A stretch of 64,000 nucleotides of DNA. Origin: Trichobilharzia regenti (Eukaryota; Platyhelminthes; Trematoda; Strigeidida; Schistosomatidae). Below the pieces are notes generated by a model that saw only the letters and a program-made list of their open reading frames with translations, was not told where the DNA came from and did no database searches. Position 1 is the stretch's first letter, and each line of letters starts with the position of its first letter. Of this stretch, positions 46,790 through 58,536 are shown piece after piece. A program made the position numbers and the translations under genes. The DNA lies in NCBI GenBank assembly GCA_944472135.2, contig OX235265.1, positions 434,001 through 498,000 of the forward strand, given 5' to 3'.

Positions 46790-47865
46790 CCTCAAATCTT
46801 TGTCAATCTCATTCAACAGGTATATGACGATGCAACGTTTCAGGTAATCTACAACGGAAAACTATGTGAGGCGTTCGAAGTGCATACATGAGTAAGACAA
46901 GCTGGGTGCCTGCCTATTATCATCGATGATATTTTTAATTGTGGTGAACTGGATTGTGCGTCAGACTGTTGGGGGCGAGGAGTCAGGAATACGCTGGACG
47001 ACTGATAAGAAGACTCCAGAAGATTTGGATTTCATGTGTGGACGATATATGTCTAATGTCACACAAACTCGAAGACTTGCAAGCAAAAAACCAACAAACT
47101 GGTAGAAGAGTTTGTCTGGCAGCGAAGACAGGACTACAAGTGAACACAGAGAAGACGGAGGTGATGAAAATAACCGATCAATAGCAACAACAACCAATAC
47201 CAATCACCATCAACTGGAGAGATTTAATAGAGGCTACCTCCTTCAATTATCTAAGAAGCATCGTTTTAACTACAGGTAGTCTGGACGGATGAAGATGTCC
47301 AGGCTAGCCAGAATCGGAAAGGCAAGGTACGCCTTCATCAACCTGAAACCGGCTTGGAAATCTTCCGCACTCAGCACAAGGAACAAGATTCGCATTTTCA
47401 TCACCAATGTGAAGTTGGTCAGTTTTTCTATATGGGTCAGAGACCTGACTTGTCACGAAAAGGATTTCCAACAGGCTCTGGCAGACTTTTATTAACAGCT
47501 GCCTTCTCTCCATACTGAAGATCAAATGTCTGACCAGAAAGAATAAGCAACAAGAAACTAGGTGAATAAACCAACAAGCAGGAGCCGATTGCTCAACAGA
47601 TATGTAGAAGAAAGTGGAGTTGGATCGGGAGTACATTGAGGAGGGGGGCAAATGACATGGCACGCCAGGCCGTTACTCAAGTGGAATCCAAACGGGAAGC
47701 GACGAGTGGGTGGCCGGTACGAGGCTGACATGGAGGAGATCGTGTGAGGAGGAGATGAGAGAGTTTGGTCAATCGTGGACCCAGATGAAGAGGACGACAG
47801 AAGATATGACAAAGTGGAAGTGTGTTGTTGAAGCCCACTCGGCCCGCAAAGGAATAATAAATATA
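46790..47865 (+). pseudogene. Divergent RTE LINE, RT to 3' end
   Basis: Plus-strand decayed RTE. Readable pieces include the motif-B region (gcgttcgaagtgcatac, then agacaagctgggtgcctgc), DICLMSHKLEDLQAKNQQ at ~47040-47095, LVNTEKTEVMKI-type sequence at ~47140-47170, RKCRWSWIG-like and [20 protein letters not shown] at ~47728-47790. An AATAAT-rich tail ends at ~47865. It belongs to an older RTE subfamily than the copies at 2031 and 51180. Confidence 0.8.
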
Positions 47866-48789
47866 AATAATAAGATTAAAACAATTAGTCCCTTTGATAA
47901 ATTTGAATAAGGCATTAAGAAGACAAATTTCGCGAGATGATATCGTCATTTCGTAGTTTCTTTACAACCGCTTTACAACTAACACGGTTAACAATAATAA
48001 TAAAATAAAGTTCACGACAATTACTCAGTTAAATAAAAAACATACTAATGACCAATCACTTGTCACGGTAAGGATAGACCACATCTCGAAAAGACAGCTT
48101 CTGTACCAAATAAAGCTATCTTTATTAACCTACCATTCAAGGGTGACCAGATTATGCAGTTGACAGCTCAAAGACTTTGGTCAGCTATCAAACGCACATT
48201 CTGCGCCGCATTTCTTTTTCTCACTTGCTGAACGTCTTCAATCCCTGTACCTACGATTAAAGGAAGAAATTCTATGGACTCTACTTCAAACTGTATCTAC
48301 AAGTTCACCTGCAGCTGTTCCAATGTCGTCGAAAATAACATGTTCCAAAATGGCTAGTAAATCATATCAAAAATCCTAACGCAATTAATCTTAATAGAAA
48401 TCCAGCATCATTCATTGCAAAACACTTATTAATGTCTGGTCACAAAATAAATATTAATGACTGTTTCACAATTATTTCACATAACTCTAATTCAAGGTCG
48501 GTTATTGAAGGTGATGGAAGCACTTTGTGGGATTAATCACATACAGCCTAAACTGTGTGTACAAAAATCAATAGACTTCAATCTTCGCCTACCCTGGACT
48601 GCATGATCTGTCTTAATATGATTGGTCATTAGTATGTACTTTTGTTTTTATTTAACTGAGTAATTTTCATAAACTTTATTTTATTATTGTTAACCATGTT
48701 AGTTGTAAATCGGTTGTAGAGAAACTACGAAATGACGATATCATGTCGCGAAATTTGTCTTCTTAATGCCTTATTCAAATAATAAGATT
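47865..48789 (+). mobile_element. Inverted-repeat element carrying a PLE endonuclease piece
   Basis: About 165-bp inverted repeats (47899-48065 and 48618-48780) enclose ~550 bp. A 13-bp direct repeat AAATAATAAGATT occurs exactly at both sides (47865-47877, 48777-48789), a candidate target duplication. The interior (plus strand, ~48240-48560) reads NCIYKFTCSCSN and, at the end, KLCVQKSIDFNLRLPW, the start and finish of a PLE GIY-YIG domain. It may be a decayed PLE with inverted terminal repeats or a foldback element that captured PLE sequence. Confidence 0.65.
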
Positions 48790-48960
48790 GCCTATAAGCT
48801 TTCGTTTCCTCCCCACATGATCATTTCACTGTCACTCTTCGATGCTTTACTCGTCGTTTTTCATTCGAATTCCACTCTAAGGAGTGGCTTATGATGTCAC
48901 TCAACTTTTTCTCCAGCCTATGTCCAATTCAGTTAATTTTTCAAATGAGAATGAATAACA
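48790..48960 (-). mobile_element. RTE LINE fragment
   Basis: Minus-strand piece matching the RTE C-terminal region ('gctttcgtttcctccccaca', 'tcgaattccactctaaggag', 'gatgtcactcaactttttc'). Highly decayed. Confidence 0.6.
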
Positions 48961-50169
48961 AGGTGAAGGGCAAAAATACGTATAAAACACATTATGAGAC
49001 CATGTGAACACATTGATATGTGAGCAATAAATCTAGTTATATATATCACTCACTTCTCAATACTGTATCACTGTATGTCATATTAAATAAGCTTTATCTC
49101 ACATACGACTCAAGATGTCTGCCTATTTCATTGTTAACGTCTAACAAATTTAAGCTTTAGAATTAAATATTACTAGTTATCTGCCTTTAATGTATCTCAG
49201 TCGTACTGTTGACATAGTTCTGTAACGTCAGAAGACAAGGGCCAGGCAACAGATTGTTTATTTAGTAAATCTAGAAATATTTATAAATTTTTATGTACAG
49301 TATTATTAGCGTTATTGTTAGGGGAGAAGCAACGTCTTTTGACTGGCTGTTTTCTTGTTGAAGGTTATTCTGTACTGCTTGTGACCGTTTCTTAGAAAGT
49401 TAAGCCATATATCTGCGAATCGTATTTGTACACGTTAAATCTGCTTTGATTGGTTGGTGAGTTTCTGAAGGTTAAGCTTTGTTATTGTTTTTCTCATAAC
49501 CCCGACTCAGGACGTAAACATTGACGTAATTTGTTGTCTGAAATTTCGTCTTGCAGACGGCTCTCATCACAGTTCTACTATTGAGAAATGGAAGTTTTGT
49601 TTGAGAAATATGCTTCTTTAATGATTCTACGAATAATATGAAAGAAGCGGGTCATCAATACTAAGTTTGCTTGCTTTTGACATAACTTTGAAATGATCCT
49701 TTTTTTCCTATCCAAACTCGACTGTTATTCTATTCGCTTTTTATTAAACTGCTTCCCTTCAAATTTGTTTTTTTTGCCGCTTATTATTTAGTAACAAAGG
49801 TTCAAACTCAAGGATTTGTAGATATTGTATTCAATATTGCTGTGAAGAATTTACAAAATTTGGGTTATACAAATGATAAGAATAGAGAGAGCCTGCAAGA
49901 GGATTTATTGATGTTAGTCAATACGGATCCGGTTTAATAGGGGATGAATGCAACCAGATGCGAACCCGTGATTAATACTTCGGTTTCTGTTTTTTAAATA
50001 ATTTTAATAGTATAAACCCTTAAATAACGAAAGGCTTCATACTTGTTGAAGTTATCTGTTTATTCTTTATTGTCTTGTATTTATAATGTTTGAAATATCT
50101 GCATTTTCGGTTTATGTTGAGATCCATTTGTAAAATTTATATAAATATACATTGTCAAGTATTGGTTTT
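48961..50169. other. No recognised feature
   Basis: AT-rich sequence without a recognisable exon, repeat or RNA gene on either strand. Confidence 0.4.
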
Positions 50170-50306
50170 TGTAGGGATTTTGTTTGATTGCATGGAGGAT
50201 TTAATCATGAGCTGACATCAGTTAGAGAACCGGCTGTCCAGTACTCCCAGGTTTTCCAGTGGTTCTCTAACTGATGTCAGCTCATGATTAAATCCTCCAT
50301 GCAAAT
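50170..50306. mobile_element. Palindromic Sm-alpha-like SINE, ribozyme lost
   Basis: Head-to-head arms sharing 'ggaggatttaatcatgagct' (~50195) and its complement (~50275). The left arm stops at 'gttagagaacc' and the right arm starts at ggctgtccagtactccc, so the hammerhead core is missing. Same arrangement as 40290-40515 but an independent, shorter junction. Confidence 0.75.
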
Positions 50307-50389
50307 ATACATTGATAGAGGGAGGGTGTCAGTTGTTTTATTTAGCTGATGCGTTTTATAAGCATTTGGACCATTTTCACTGCACACGT

Positions 50390-50505
50390 CGTCATGAGCC
50401 AATATGAGTTACAGAGTTCAATGAAAACTGGTAGACAGCTCTGGAGAGTTGTTTCTTCCTAGTTCTGGACTCTTCTGGAGTGTGCACCCATGGACCTTTA
50501 AGGTA
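50390..50505 (-). mobile_element. Sm-alpha-like SINE, decayed fragment
   Basis: Minus strand. 'gtcatgagccaatatgagtt' and 'ttcttcctagttctggactc' match the body and ribozyme segment of the family, but both the core and stem III are mutated. Confidence 0.55.
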
Positions 50506-50574
50506 TCGGTTGTGGCATTGATTAGCTACACTATACTAGCTTTTTTAATCGTAATACGCCTAATTACCTAGGCC

Positions 50575-51000
50575 AAGTAAGGGGGAAACAGAGGTAGAAT
50601 CAACTTCTTTTGTATACAAAGATTAGGATTGTCATCTCGAATTAATTCCAATAGCTTCAGATATGTATGAAAGGCGGGTTCGAATTCCATTCAAAAAGTT
50701 CAATAGAATAAGATAGATAACTTTGATGGCACTACTTCTGTCCACTCGGAGACCATTGTTGACGAAATGAGACAAAATAAAACTTCTCATAGATTTCACT
50801 TGACCTTTTTCGAAACATAAAGGAAGATGCTCAGTAAAACGTTTGTTGAACCGTCTAGTTGTTGGCCCTATATAGCTCTCTCTCTCACTACAGGACCAAC
50901 TAAATTTGTAAATGCACATAGAAAACGCACAGCCAGGCAGCTTGTTTTTCGTTTGAGCAATCATAATTGGTAATTTGGAACATGACAAACAAAGAGTGGT
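50575..51000 (-). pseudogene. PLE GIY-YIG endonuclease fragment
   Basis: Minus-strand frame 50988-50632: SMCIYKFSWSCSERESYIG, PTTRRFNKRFTEHLPLCF, SFILSHFVNNGLRVDRS and LSYISEAIGINSR, the endonuclease and C-terminal pattern of PLEs. A third lineage by sequence. RT is not present; the fragment abuts an RTE copy. Confidence 0.75.
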
Positions 51001-51179
51001 TGCAGGAGTTTGAGTCAGTTTTATTGCTCTAGATAACCTTAGGTGTAGGACCTAATTTATTTATTGAATTGTCCATATATACACATATTACTACCTTTGT
51101 TATTCTTGTCGCCACCTGCATAAACTTTATTGTCATATTGATATATGTGTAAAACTTGGGCACTGAAGTAGTAAATAAT

Positions 51180-53848
51180 TCCTTATTATTATAATATTAT
51201 TATTATTGTATCCTTTAGTTCCTAGAGGAACATTGGGCTTCAGCTGAGCACCTCCGTTGCCTTCTGTTTTCTGCCAACGTTTTCAGCCCGCTCCAGTCCT
51301 GTCCACATGCTTTCATCTCCTCCTCGCATGACCTCCTCAAAGTCACCCTTGGACGACCAACTCGCCGCCTCCCTTTCGGGTTCCACTCGAGTAATGGCTT
51401 GTCTAGTGATGTCACTTGATGGTTTCCTCAGCGTATGGCCAATCCATCTCCATTTCTTCCTGCCTATTTGTTTCACAATCGGTTCCTGATTGGTTCGCTC
51501 ATTGCCAGAGATCCCTGTTGCTGATCTTTTCTGGCCAGCCATCTGATCTTGAGTATTGAGCGAAGACAACTGTTAATGAAGGTTTGAAGTTTGTTTGAGA
51601 TGCTCTTTATGACTCGCCAAGTCTCTGATCCGTATAGTAGCACTGACTGACTTCACATTGGAGTTGAAAATCCGGATCTTATTTTTGATGCTGAGTGCTG
51701 TTGACCTCCACACAGATTTGAGAGTAATGAAAGCTTGTCTTGCTTTTCCGATTCTGGCTTTGATGTCCTCGTCAGTTCCGCCTGTAGTTGAGACGATGCT
51801 TCCCAGGTAGGTGAAGGAGGTTGTTTCTTTCAGGTTCTTCCCATTTATGCTGATTGTTGTCTGTTGTTGTTGTTGCTATTGCTGTTGGCTAGGAATCTTC
51901 ATCACATCTCTTTTATCTATGTTCACCTGAAGTCCTATCTTTGATGCTTCTTCTGCCAACTTGTTACTTTTCACTTGCATATCTTCCAGTTTGTGGGAAA
52001 TCAGACATATATCATCGGCGAAATCCAGATCCTCCAAGTCTTTTGTGTCAGTCCATTTTATGCCTGTTCCCTCGTTGGTTGCCGTTGTCTGTCGCATTAT
52101 CCAATCAATTGCAATCAGGAAGATCATTGGTGATAGTAGACAGCCTTGCCTCACTCCCGTCCTCACTTCGAAGGCTTCCGTAAGTTTCCCGTTGTGGATT
52201 ACTTGGCATGCAGCATTGTCGTATAACTGTTGGATGAGATGTATAATTGTCGATGGGACCCCGTAGTAGCGAAGTAGTTTCCAAATGACCTCTCGATCGA
52301 CGCTGTCGAAGGCCTTTTCAAAGTCGATGAAGTTGAGATAGAGAGGTGACTGCCATTCCAAGCTTTGTTCAATGATGATCCGTAGAGTGGCGATTTGATC
52401 AATACATGATTTGTTTCTCCTGAATCCGGCCTGTTCCGGACGAAGTTTTTCATCTAGGGCTTGTTTGATTCTCTCCAGGATGATGCGACTTAGTATCTTG
52501 CTTGGAATGGACAGAAGCATAATTCCACGCCAGTTTTTACATTGACTTAAGTCTCCTTTCTTTGGAAGTTTGAATAAGTATCCTTTCTTCCAATCCTCGG
52601 GTACTTTGCCCTCTTTCCACACCTTCTCCAGCAGTGGTGTCATCAAGTCCGCTGTTGTCTCTGGGTCTATTTTCAAAGCTTCTGCTGGGATTCCATCTGG
52701 TCCCGGTGTTTTCCCAGCTTTAAGCATCTTGATTGCATTCAGGACTTCTGATTTCGTCGGGGGGTCAGTGTTCACTGGTAGTTCTGCTTCCGTTGTTGGT
52801 ATTGTTGGGCGTGTTGTAGGTGGCGGACGATTTAGAAGTCTTTTGAAGTGTTCAGCCCAGTGCTTTCTCTGTTCCACCTCTTTGGTGATTGACTTTCCAT
52901 TGTCGTCCTTTATTGGCTTAATCTGTGTCGAACGTTTGCCCGAAAGGTGCCTAGTTGTTTGGTAGAGTGTGGCGAGGTCTCCTTTGCCTGCAGCTTGTTC
53001 TGCTTCGTTTGCCATGGTTTCATAATATTTTCTTTTGTCTTCCCTGGCACTCTTCTTCACTCTTTTGTTCAGTGTATTGTAGCTTGCATTCAGCTCCTGT
53101 TTTTGTTGCTCGTCAGTGCACTGGATAATCTTTTGTTTCACTGTCCTTCTCTCTTCTATTAGTTTCCAAGTGTCCGTAGTGAGCCACTGTTTGTCCTGTC
53201 TCTTTTTTCTGCCTAGAATTTCTATGCAGGTTTGGCTCCACACCGTTTTCAAGTTGTTCCAGTGCTTTTCGACGCTGACCTCTTCGCTGGTGTTGATTTG
53301 TGTCTCGGCTTTGTCCTTTATGCTTGCAATGAAGATGTCCTTTGTAGCCTGGTCCTTCAGCTTTTGAGTGTTGAACTTGGCTTGTGGTCTATCTGCAGCT
53401 CCTGATTCCCTGAAAGCTTTTAATTTGATTTGGATTGTCCCTTGTACGAGATAGTGGTCTGAGCCAACGTCTGCTCCTCTTCTTGCTTTTGTGTCCAGTA
53501 GGCTGCGCCTCCACTTCCTTGAGATTGAGATGAAGTCGATTTGGTTTTTGGTTTGCCCGTCTGGTGACACCCATGTAGCCTTGTGGATATCTTTGTGCTT
53601 GTATACACTGCCACCAATCACTAGTTCGTTGAAGGCGCAGAAGTCGGCGAAGAGTTCTCCGTTTTCATTTCTCCGAGAGCTTCTCTACCCATGATGAGTT
53701 CCCTTCCTGTGTTGTCTGGTCCCAGTTTGGCGTTCATGTCTCCCATTAGTATTTTAATGTCGCCAGCTGGAGTATTGTCCATTGTTGCCTGTAGTTGTCT
53801 ATAGAATTCTTCTTTCTTTTCGAGGGCTGCGTTGTTTGTGGGTGCTTG
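51180..53848 (-). pseudogene. RTE LINE, 5'-truncated, long RT frame
   Basis: Minus-strand RTE with (ATT)n tail near 51181-51210 and 5' truncation inside the endonuclease (at CYAPTNNA). The 581-codon frame 53621-51876 includes part of the endonuclease ([25 protein letters not shown]), AGKTPGPDGIPAEAL, FIDFEKAFDSVD, TGVRQGCLLSP and FADDICLISHK. It then meets a stop within a CAA/CAG run near 51870, followed by several 4-base insertions. A 4-base deletion near 53673 separates the upstream endonuclease. It is the best-preserved RT of the family in the window and lacks the SINE insertions. Confidence 0.9.
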
Positions 53849-54639
53849 ATAAATTTCGATAGAGAAAGAAAAACCAGATTAATCACACCCTCTTTTTAAG
53901 AGAATGTGATTCATCTCTCACTCCCTTGGTAAATGATTTTCGATTACGTTATTTAGTAATCTAATTCAGTGATGTCAACTCACTGAGCAAATCTCACTAT
54001 TATTATTTTATTATTATTGTTCTTAATACTTTTATTATTATTATTACTATTCCCACCATCCACATTTTATTACCACTCTATTACTGTTTATTAATAACAT
54101 TCCTTTTTCACACAGATCTTATACAAAACTACTTTATAGCCTTTCCACTAGATCCTGTCCACTGTTCTACACGAGCTTATTGACTAGTTGGTCATTATCT
54201 CACACTTATCACGTACGTCATGCCAACTTCTGTCTCCTTTCTAACTAACAATTAGTCATGCTTTCTTACACCTTACATTATGTAGTAGAATTTTCAAGGA
54301 CAAAGTTTACCAGTGTCTGATTGGTCCAAAAAAATTTGCCTGTTAATTATAATTACGATTGTACAGTAGCAGCTTATGAAAATGAATCGTCGAAAAGGGA
54401 AAATTTTCTTCTATGCTGTTTGTGCCTTTTTCTTAAGTGGGAATATTTCGTTCATTTTAAACATACATTAAGTTATCATAATATTTTACATGATATTTCA
54501 GGAGAAAACCAAATCGTTTTGATGGTACAAGTGGTTTTCAACATAAGTAGAGTTAAGTTACCACTTTTTGAATATTCATTGTGTTTTATATTAAATATAA
54601 AAATCTCAAAAGACCTATTCTGAAGGCTATTATAGACAG
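53849..54639. other. No gene; AT-rich with (ATT)n stretch
   Basis: Contains ATT-rich simple sequence at ~53995-54055. A 100-codon open stretch at 54321-54623 shows no known domain. Nothing else recognised. Confidence 0.4.
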
Positions 54640-55135
54640 TATTCAGCATGAATAATAAGATCCATATTTCAAACTTCAATGTGAAGTCAGTGCTACTTAC
54701 TATGCGGACCAGAGACTCGGTGCCACGTCAAAAAGGGCACTGGAACAAACTACATAGCTTCATCAACAGCTGTCCTCTCTCAGTATTCAAGATCAGATGA
54801 CCAGGAAAGATCATCAACAGGAATTTCTGGGAGCGAACTAACTAGGAACCGATTGTGCAACAATTATGCAGGAAGAAATGGATGGTGGATTGGCAGTACT
54901 CTGAGAAACCTAACCATCAAGTGAGTGACATCCCACATCAGGCCATCGCTCGGGTGGTACTCGAATGGGAAGAGTCAAGTTGGTCGTCGGTGCGAGGAGG
55001 AGATGATGTGAAGAGGAGATGAAAGCATGTGAGCAGACTTGGAGCAGGGTGATGAAAATGTTGGCGGAGAACCAAACGCAATAGAGGCGTGCAGGTGAAG
55101 CCTTATGTTCATCCAGGAAATAAGGGAGACAATAA
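54640..55135 (+). mobile_element. RTE LINE 3' fragment
   Basis: Plus-strand piece starting near 'aatgtgaagtcagtgctac' and running through 'gatcagatgaccaggaaaga' and the CEEEMKA-equivalent block to the 3' end. Frameshifted throughout. Confidence 0.75.
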
Positions 55136-55799
55136 CAATAGTTATAGACAGAAAGTTTGATTCATATTGTAGGCTATGGGTGAACTTATTTACTGTTGCA
55201 GGGGGTTGAAGAAATATAGCTTCCGGTTGAAGTTTATACTACACTTATTTTACAGCTATCTTCAGTAATCTGATAATATTGATACCATAGTGTATTTATT
55301 GTCCATGGAAATGCTAGTTAGGGGCATGAATACTGAAGTCATTCTGGGGAATATAAATATGGAACGTATTTATGGGGGTTTAAGCATAACCATAAGAGTT
55401 CATATAATGAAGAGTTTGCATTTAATAATAAAAGAAACTAGATAATAATGTTAGAGAATAAGATCTGGGATAAGTCACAGATTGGTTGGTTAAATCCCTT
55501 ACCGGTGACTTGTCAGCAGACTTCATAAATTTATATTTAGCAGAACCACAAAAGCAGAATTAAGCTGGTCGATCAGCAGCACAAAGAGTAAGACATATTT
55601 GGAGTAGGTGAATCATACATAGACTTTGTTGCATACAACTTCTTTATAACTATGACAATTCAGGCTGGAAATTGGTAATTGTGCATAAATGACAAAAAAG
55701 CAATCGAAATACAGCATTGATTCATATGAATGTAGTAATACTGCCGCACATCATGACTACAACTGATAGCTGAAGCAGAAGTGGCTGTAGGTAAAAGAG
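55136..55799. other. No recognised feature
   Basis: No exon or family recognised between two RTE fragments; could be decayed element sequence. Confidence 0.35.
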
Positions 55800-57415
55800 A
55801 CTTCACAACACAGTTTCCAACGACATGGTCGTTACCCAGGAAAGATTGACCACCGACTACATTTCGTCCGGAATTACTATCGCAGGCGCAGAACTACCTC
55901 CAACACAAACAGAAGGTGTGATAATCAGAAGTTGACGAAAATCCGGAAAGTCAGAAGTAGTGAATGAAATTCCCTAGAAGCTCTGGGAATGTACCCAGGG
56001 ACGTCACTGGACATGCTCGCGCTATCTCTGTGGAAGATGTTGAAGGAAAGAAAGATACCTGTTGATAGGAAGTAAGACTACCGCGTCAAACTGCCAAAAG
56101 AAGGGCAAGAAGTTGCGCAAAGTTTTATTTCTGTCTACCCTAGGCCATATATCAAATTATATTACCCTGGATAGACTCTGGGTGAAGGAAACTGTCGAGA
56201 ACATTCTGACCTCAGGAAAGATAAGTCGTGGGTGGAACACATTGCAACACTACGCATCATCATCATCATCGAACATATCTTAGAATGGCAGTTAAATCTC
56301 TAACTCGACCTTGTTGAACTTGTAAAATTCTTTGACACTACTGGCCATGAAGTGTTTTGGAAACTGCTTCAACCTCAAGGGATATCTCCACACCTTTGCC
56401 CACCTCACTTAGCAGCCGTATGGCAATATCACCTGTCAAGTGATCCAACCAAGCGTTTAAATTGAACACAGGATCAGGACCAAGCTGCCTATATACTTGA
56501 TTGGAGTGGACTGGATTCTGTAACAGGCTGTGGAGAGCCAGCAAACAGGGGTGAAAAACGGTCCCAGAAGATCTGAATTTTGTAGGCGATTTATTTCTAA
56601 TGTCATACAAAGTCTAATATCTTCAGGTGACAACCAACAATTCAGCAGGAGGGGCAGACAGTGAAGACGGTACTTCAAATGAACATAAAGAAGACAGAAG
56701 TAATGAAGATACTCGGGCAAAAACATCTGTGGGAACCAACCACTATCGACAACAGAAATTTGAAGGAAGTTACTGCTTCCACTTATCTAAGCAGCAGTGT
56801 TTCAATTACAGACCGTCTGCAGGGATGAAGATGTCAAAGTCAGGTGGGATCAGAAATGTATGATAGACCATCATCAATCTGAAATCAATTTGGAAATCTG
56901 CTGCTGCGCTAAGCACAAAGGATAGAAATTTGGATTTCAAATACCGATTTCAAATCAATTCTTCTATGTGGTTCAGAGACTGGATATATCATCCAAAAGT
57001 ATTTCAAACGGACTTGAGAGTTTCTTCAGCAGCTGTCTTCACTCCACAGCAAATGTGAGATGGCTAGAAAAAATAAGCAATAAGTAACTTTGGTAGACAA
57101 CAAACCGACAAGGAAACTGTTACCCGACAAACATTCAGAAGAAAGTGGAGACTGATTAGATACATGGTGGGGAGACTGTTGAGTGGTATCACAAGTCGTG
57201 TCCTGAAGTGGAACTCGAGGGGGATACGACGAGTTGGGCTCGGGTCCGAGAGTGACATGTAGATCGTGTGAAGAGGAGGGGATGAGAGCTAATGGGCAAT
57301 CGTTGAGCCAGCTAAAGAAGGCAGAAGGGAACAGGATAAAACGGAAATGAGCTGTACCAGTCTGATGTTTCACTTTTAATCTAATTTTTATTCCTTTACT
57401 TCCCCAGTGGAACAT
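55800..57415 (+). pseudogene. Divergent RTE LINE, decayed RT
   Basis: Plus-strand RTE relic. Order of readable pieces follows the family: 'gaaattccctagaagctctg' region, WKMLKERKIPVDRK-like (~56035-56070), CQKKGKKL equivalent of the PKKGD block, motif-A region near 56300, 'aagtctaatatcttcag' (MSHKLED equivalent, ~56605), and CEEEMRA-like sequence at ~57265. Related to the copies at 46790 and 59040. Confidence 0.7.
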
Positions 57416-57461
57416 AGGGCTTCAAGCTAGAGGCTCAAAGTTTCTGTATCAGTGGTGTTTA

Positions 57462-57618
57462 TTATCACGAGATGGGGTTGCTAGCTTCATGTTCAACCTT
57501 CCCTCTTTACCATTCTTATTGCTGGCTTAATGAGGTAAAGCAGTGCGTTGTCTGGGCCTCGAACCCCTGACCATATTGCGTCGTCGGCGAGCATTTTACC
57601 GCTATGCCACCGACCCAC
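57462..57618 (-). mobile_element. tRNA-type SINE, second subfamily
   Basis: Minus-strand tRNA-like head at ~57540-57618 with A box TGGCATAGCGG and B box GGTTCGAGGCC. The body differs from the 194-bp SINE and includes 'atggggttgctagcttcatg', which resembles the RTE leader word at 1978-1995, so RTE sequence may have been fused to the tRNA head. Confidence 0.7.
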
Positions 57619-57739
57619 TCATAACCTAGGGGAACAATAATAATTAGTAAATTCAAGCTACCGGAAGTTTTGACATCACCTTCAGTTCACTAGAATTGAA
57701 CAGAACCGTAATAAAAGGATGTCCACTGAACATTAGTGA

Positions 57740-58130
57740 GGTAATTAAAATTCTGTTTACAAACCGACTACTTTATATTCAACGGGGATTTATGTAGACA
57801 GGCAAATGGTATAGCTTTGGGTTCCTCAGCTTTACAAATAGTTATTGATTTCTTCAGGAATAAATTTGATAGTTACACTTTCTCAAACATACAGTAAAAA
57901 ATATGGCTGAGATTTATTGATGATATATATCTTTGTAGTATTGAAACGAAATCTACACAGTTCATTCTTGGGGGAAATTAAACAATCAATTTCCCAGCCT
58001 TACGTTTACTTCGGAAGTGGAGTCAAACATTCATGAGTCACCTTCTTCTAGACTGTTTTCAGATGCTCAAATCTCATCGTCTCCTGTTCGGGTTAAATTT
58101 GAGGGCCTAGTGTGTCACGTTGATTGAAGA
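57740..58130 (+). pseudogene. PLE reverse-transcriptase fragment
   Basis: Plus strand: YFNGDLCRQANGIALGSSAL (RT motif-B region 'Q..G.AMGSPL'), QIVIDFFRNKFDSYTF, then after a stop WLRFIDDIYLCSIETKS, corresponding to the catalytic Y-x-DD motif C with FIDD. No endonuclease follows. Decayed. Confidence 0.7.
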
Positions 58131-58536
58131 TATCCTCCACCCATAGTTCGCTAACCAGTCTTAAGTGTCGAAGAAGCATACAGAGAGGGTTTACATGGGA
58201 CTAGCGACCCCGTAGAAATATGCCGTCATTTCTGCAGAAAGTTCACAGCAGAGAAACATATAAACTAAACGCAAAGTAAACAGATGAGAATAAGAGAAAA
58301 CAGTTACTTCATTAGGTTGAAATTCTATTCTATTTTTTTCTTTCTTTCATCTATAAACTGAAATTTTTCTGTTCCTTTTATGCTTCACTAGATTTTTGCA
58401 CTCAAAAGAAGAAAAAATTGGTTCAGAGGTGCATTGTATGTATCATGCTCAAGGATACAAGTTTATCAGTGTACTGTTTGATCATAAACCGATATCAAAC
58501 TTAATTAATTCGCCTTTTATTTATCTCAATATCATT
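58131..58536. other. Probable 3' UTR of the minus-strand host gene
   Basis: Sequence just 3' of the stop codon at 58537-58539 of the unidentified gene. No mobile element recognised; poly(A) signal not assigned. Confidence 0.3.

Noticed and set aside
53995..54055. ATT-rich stretch as another RTE tail
   Set aside because: No RTE 3' sequence adjoins it on either side; treated as simple sequence.
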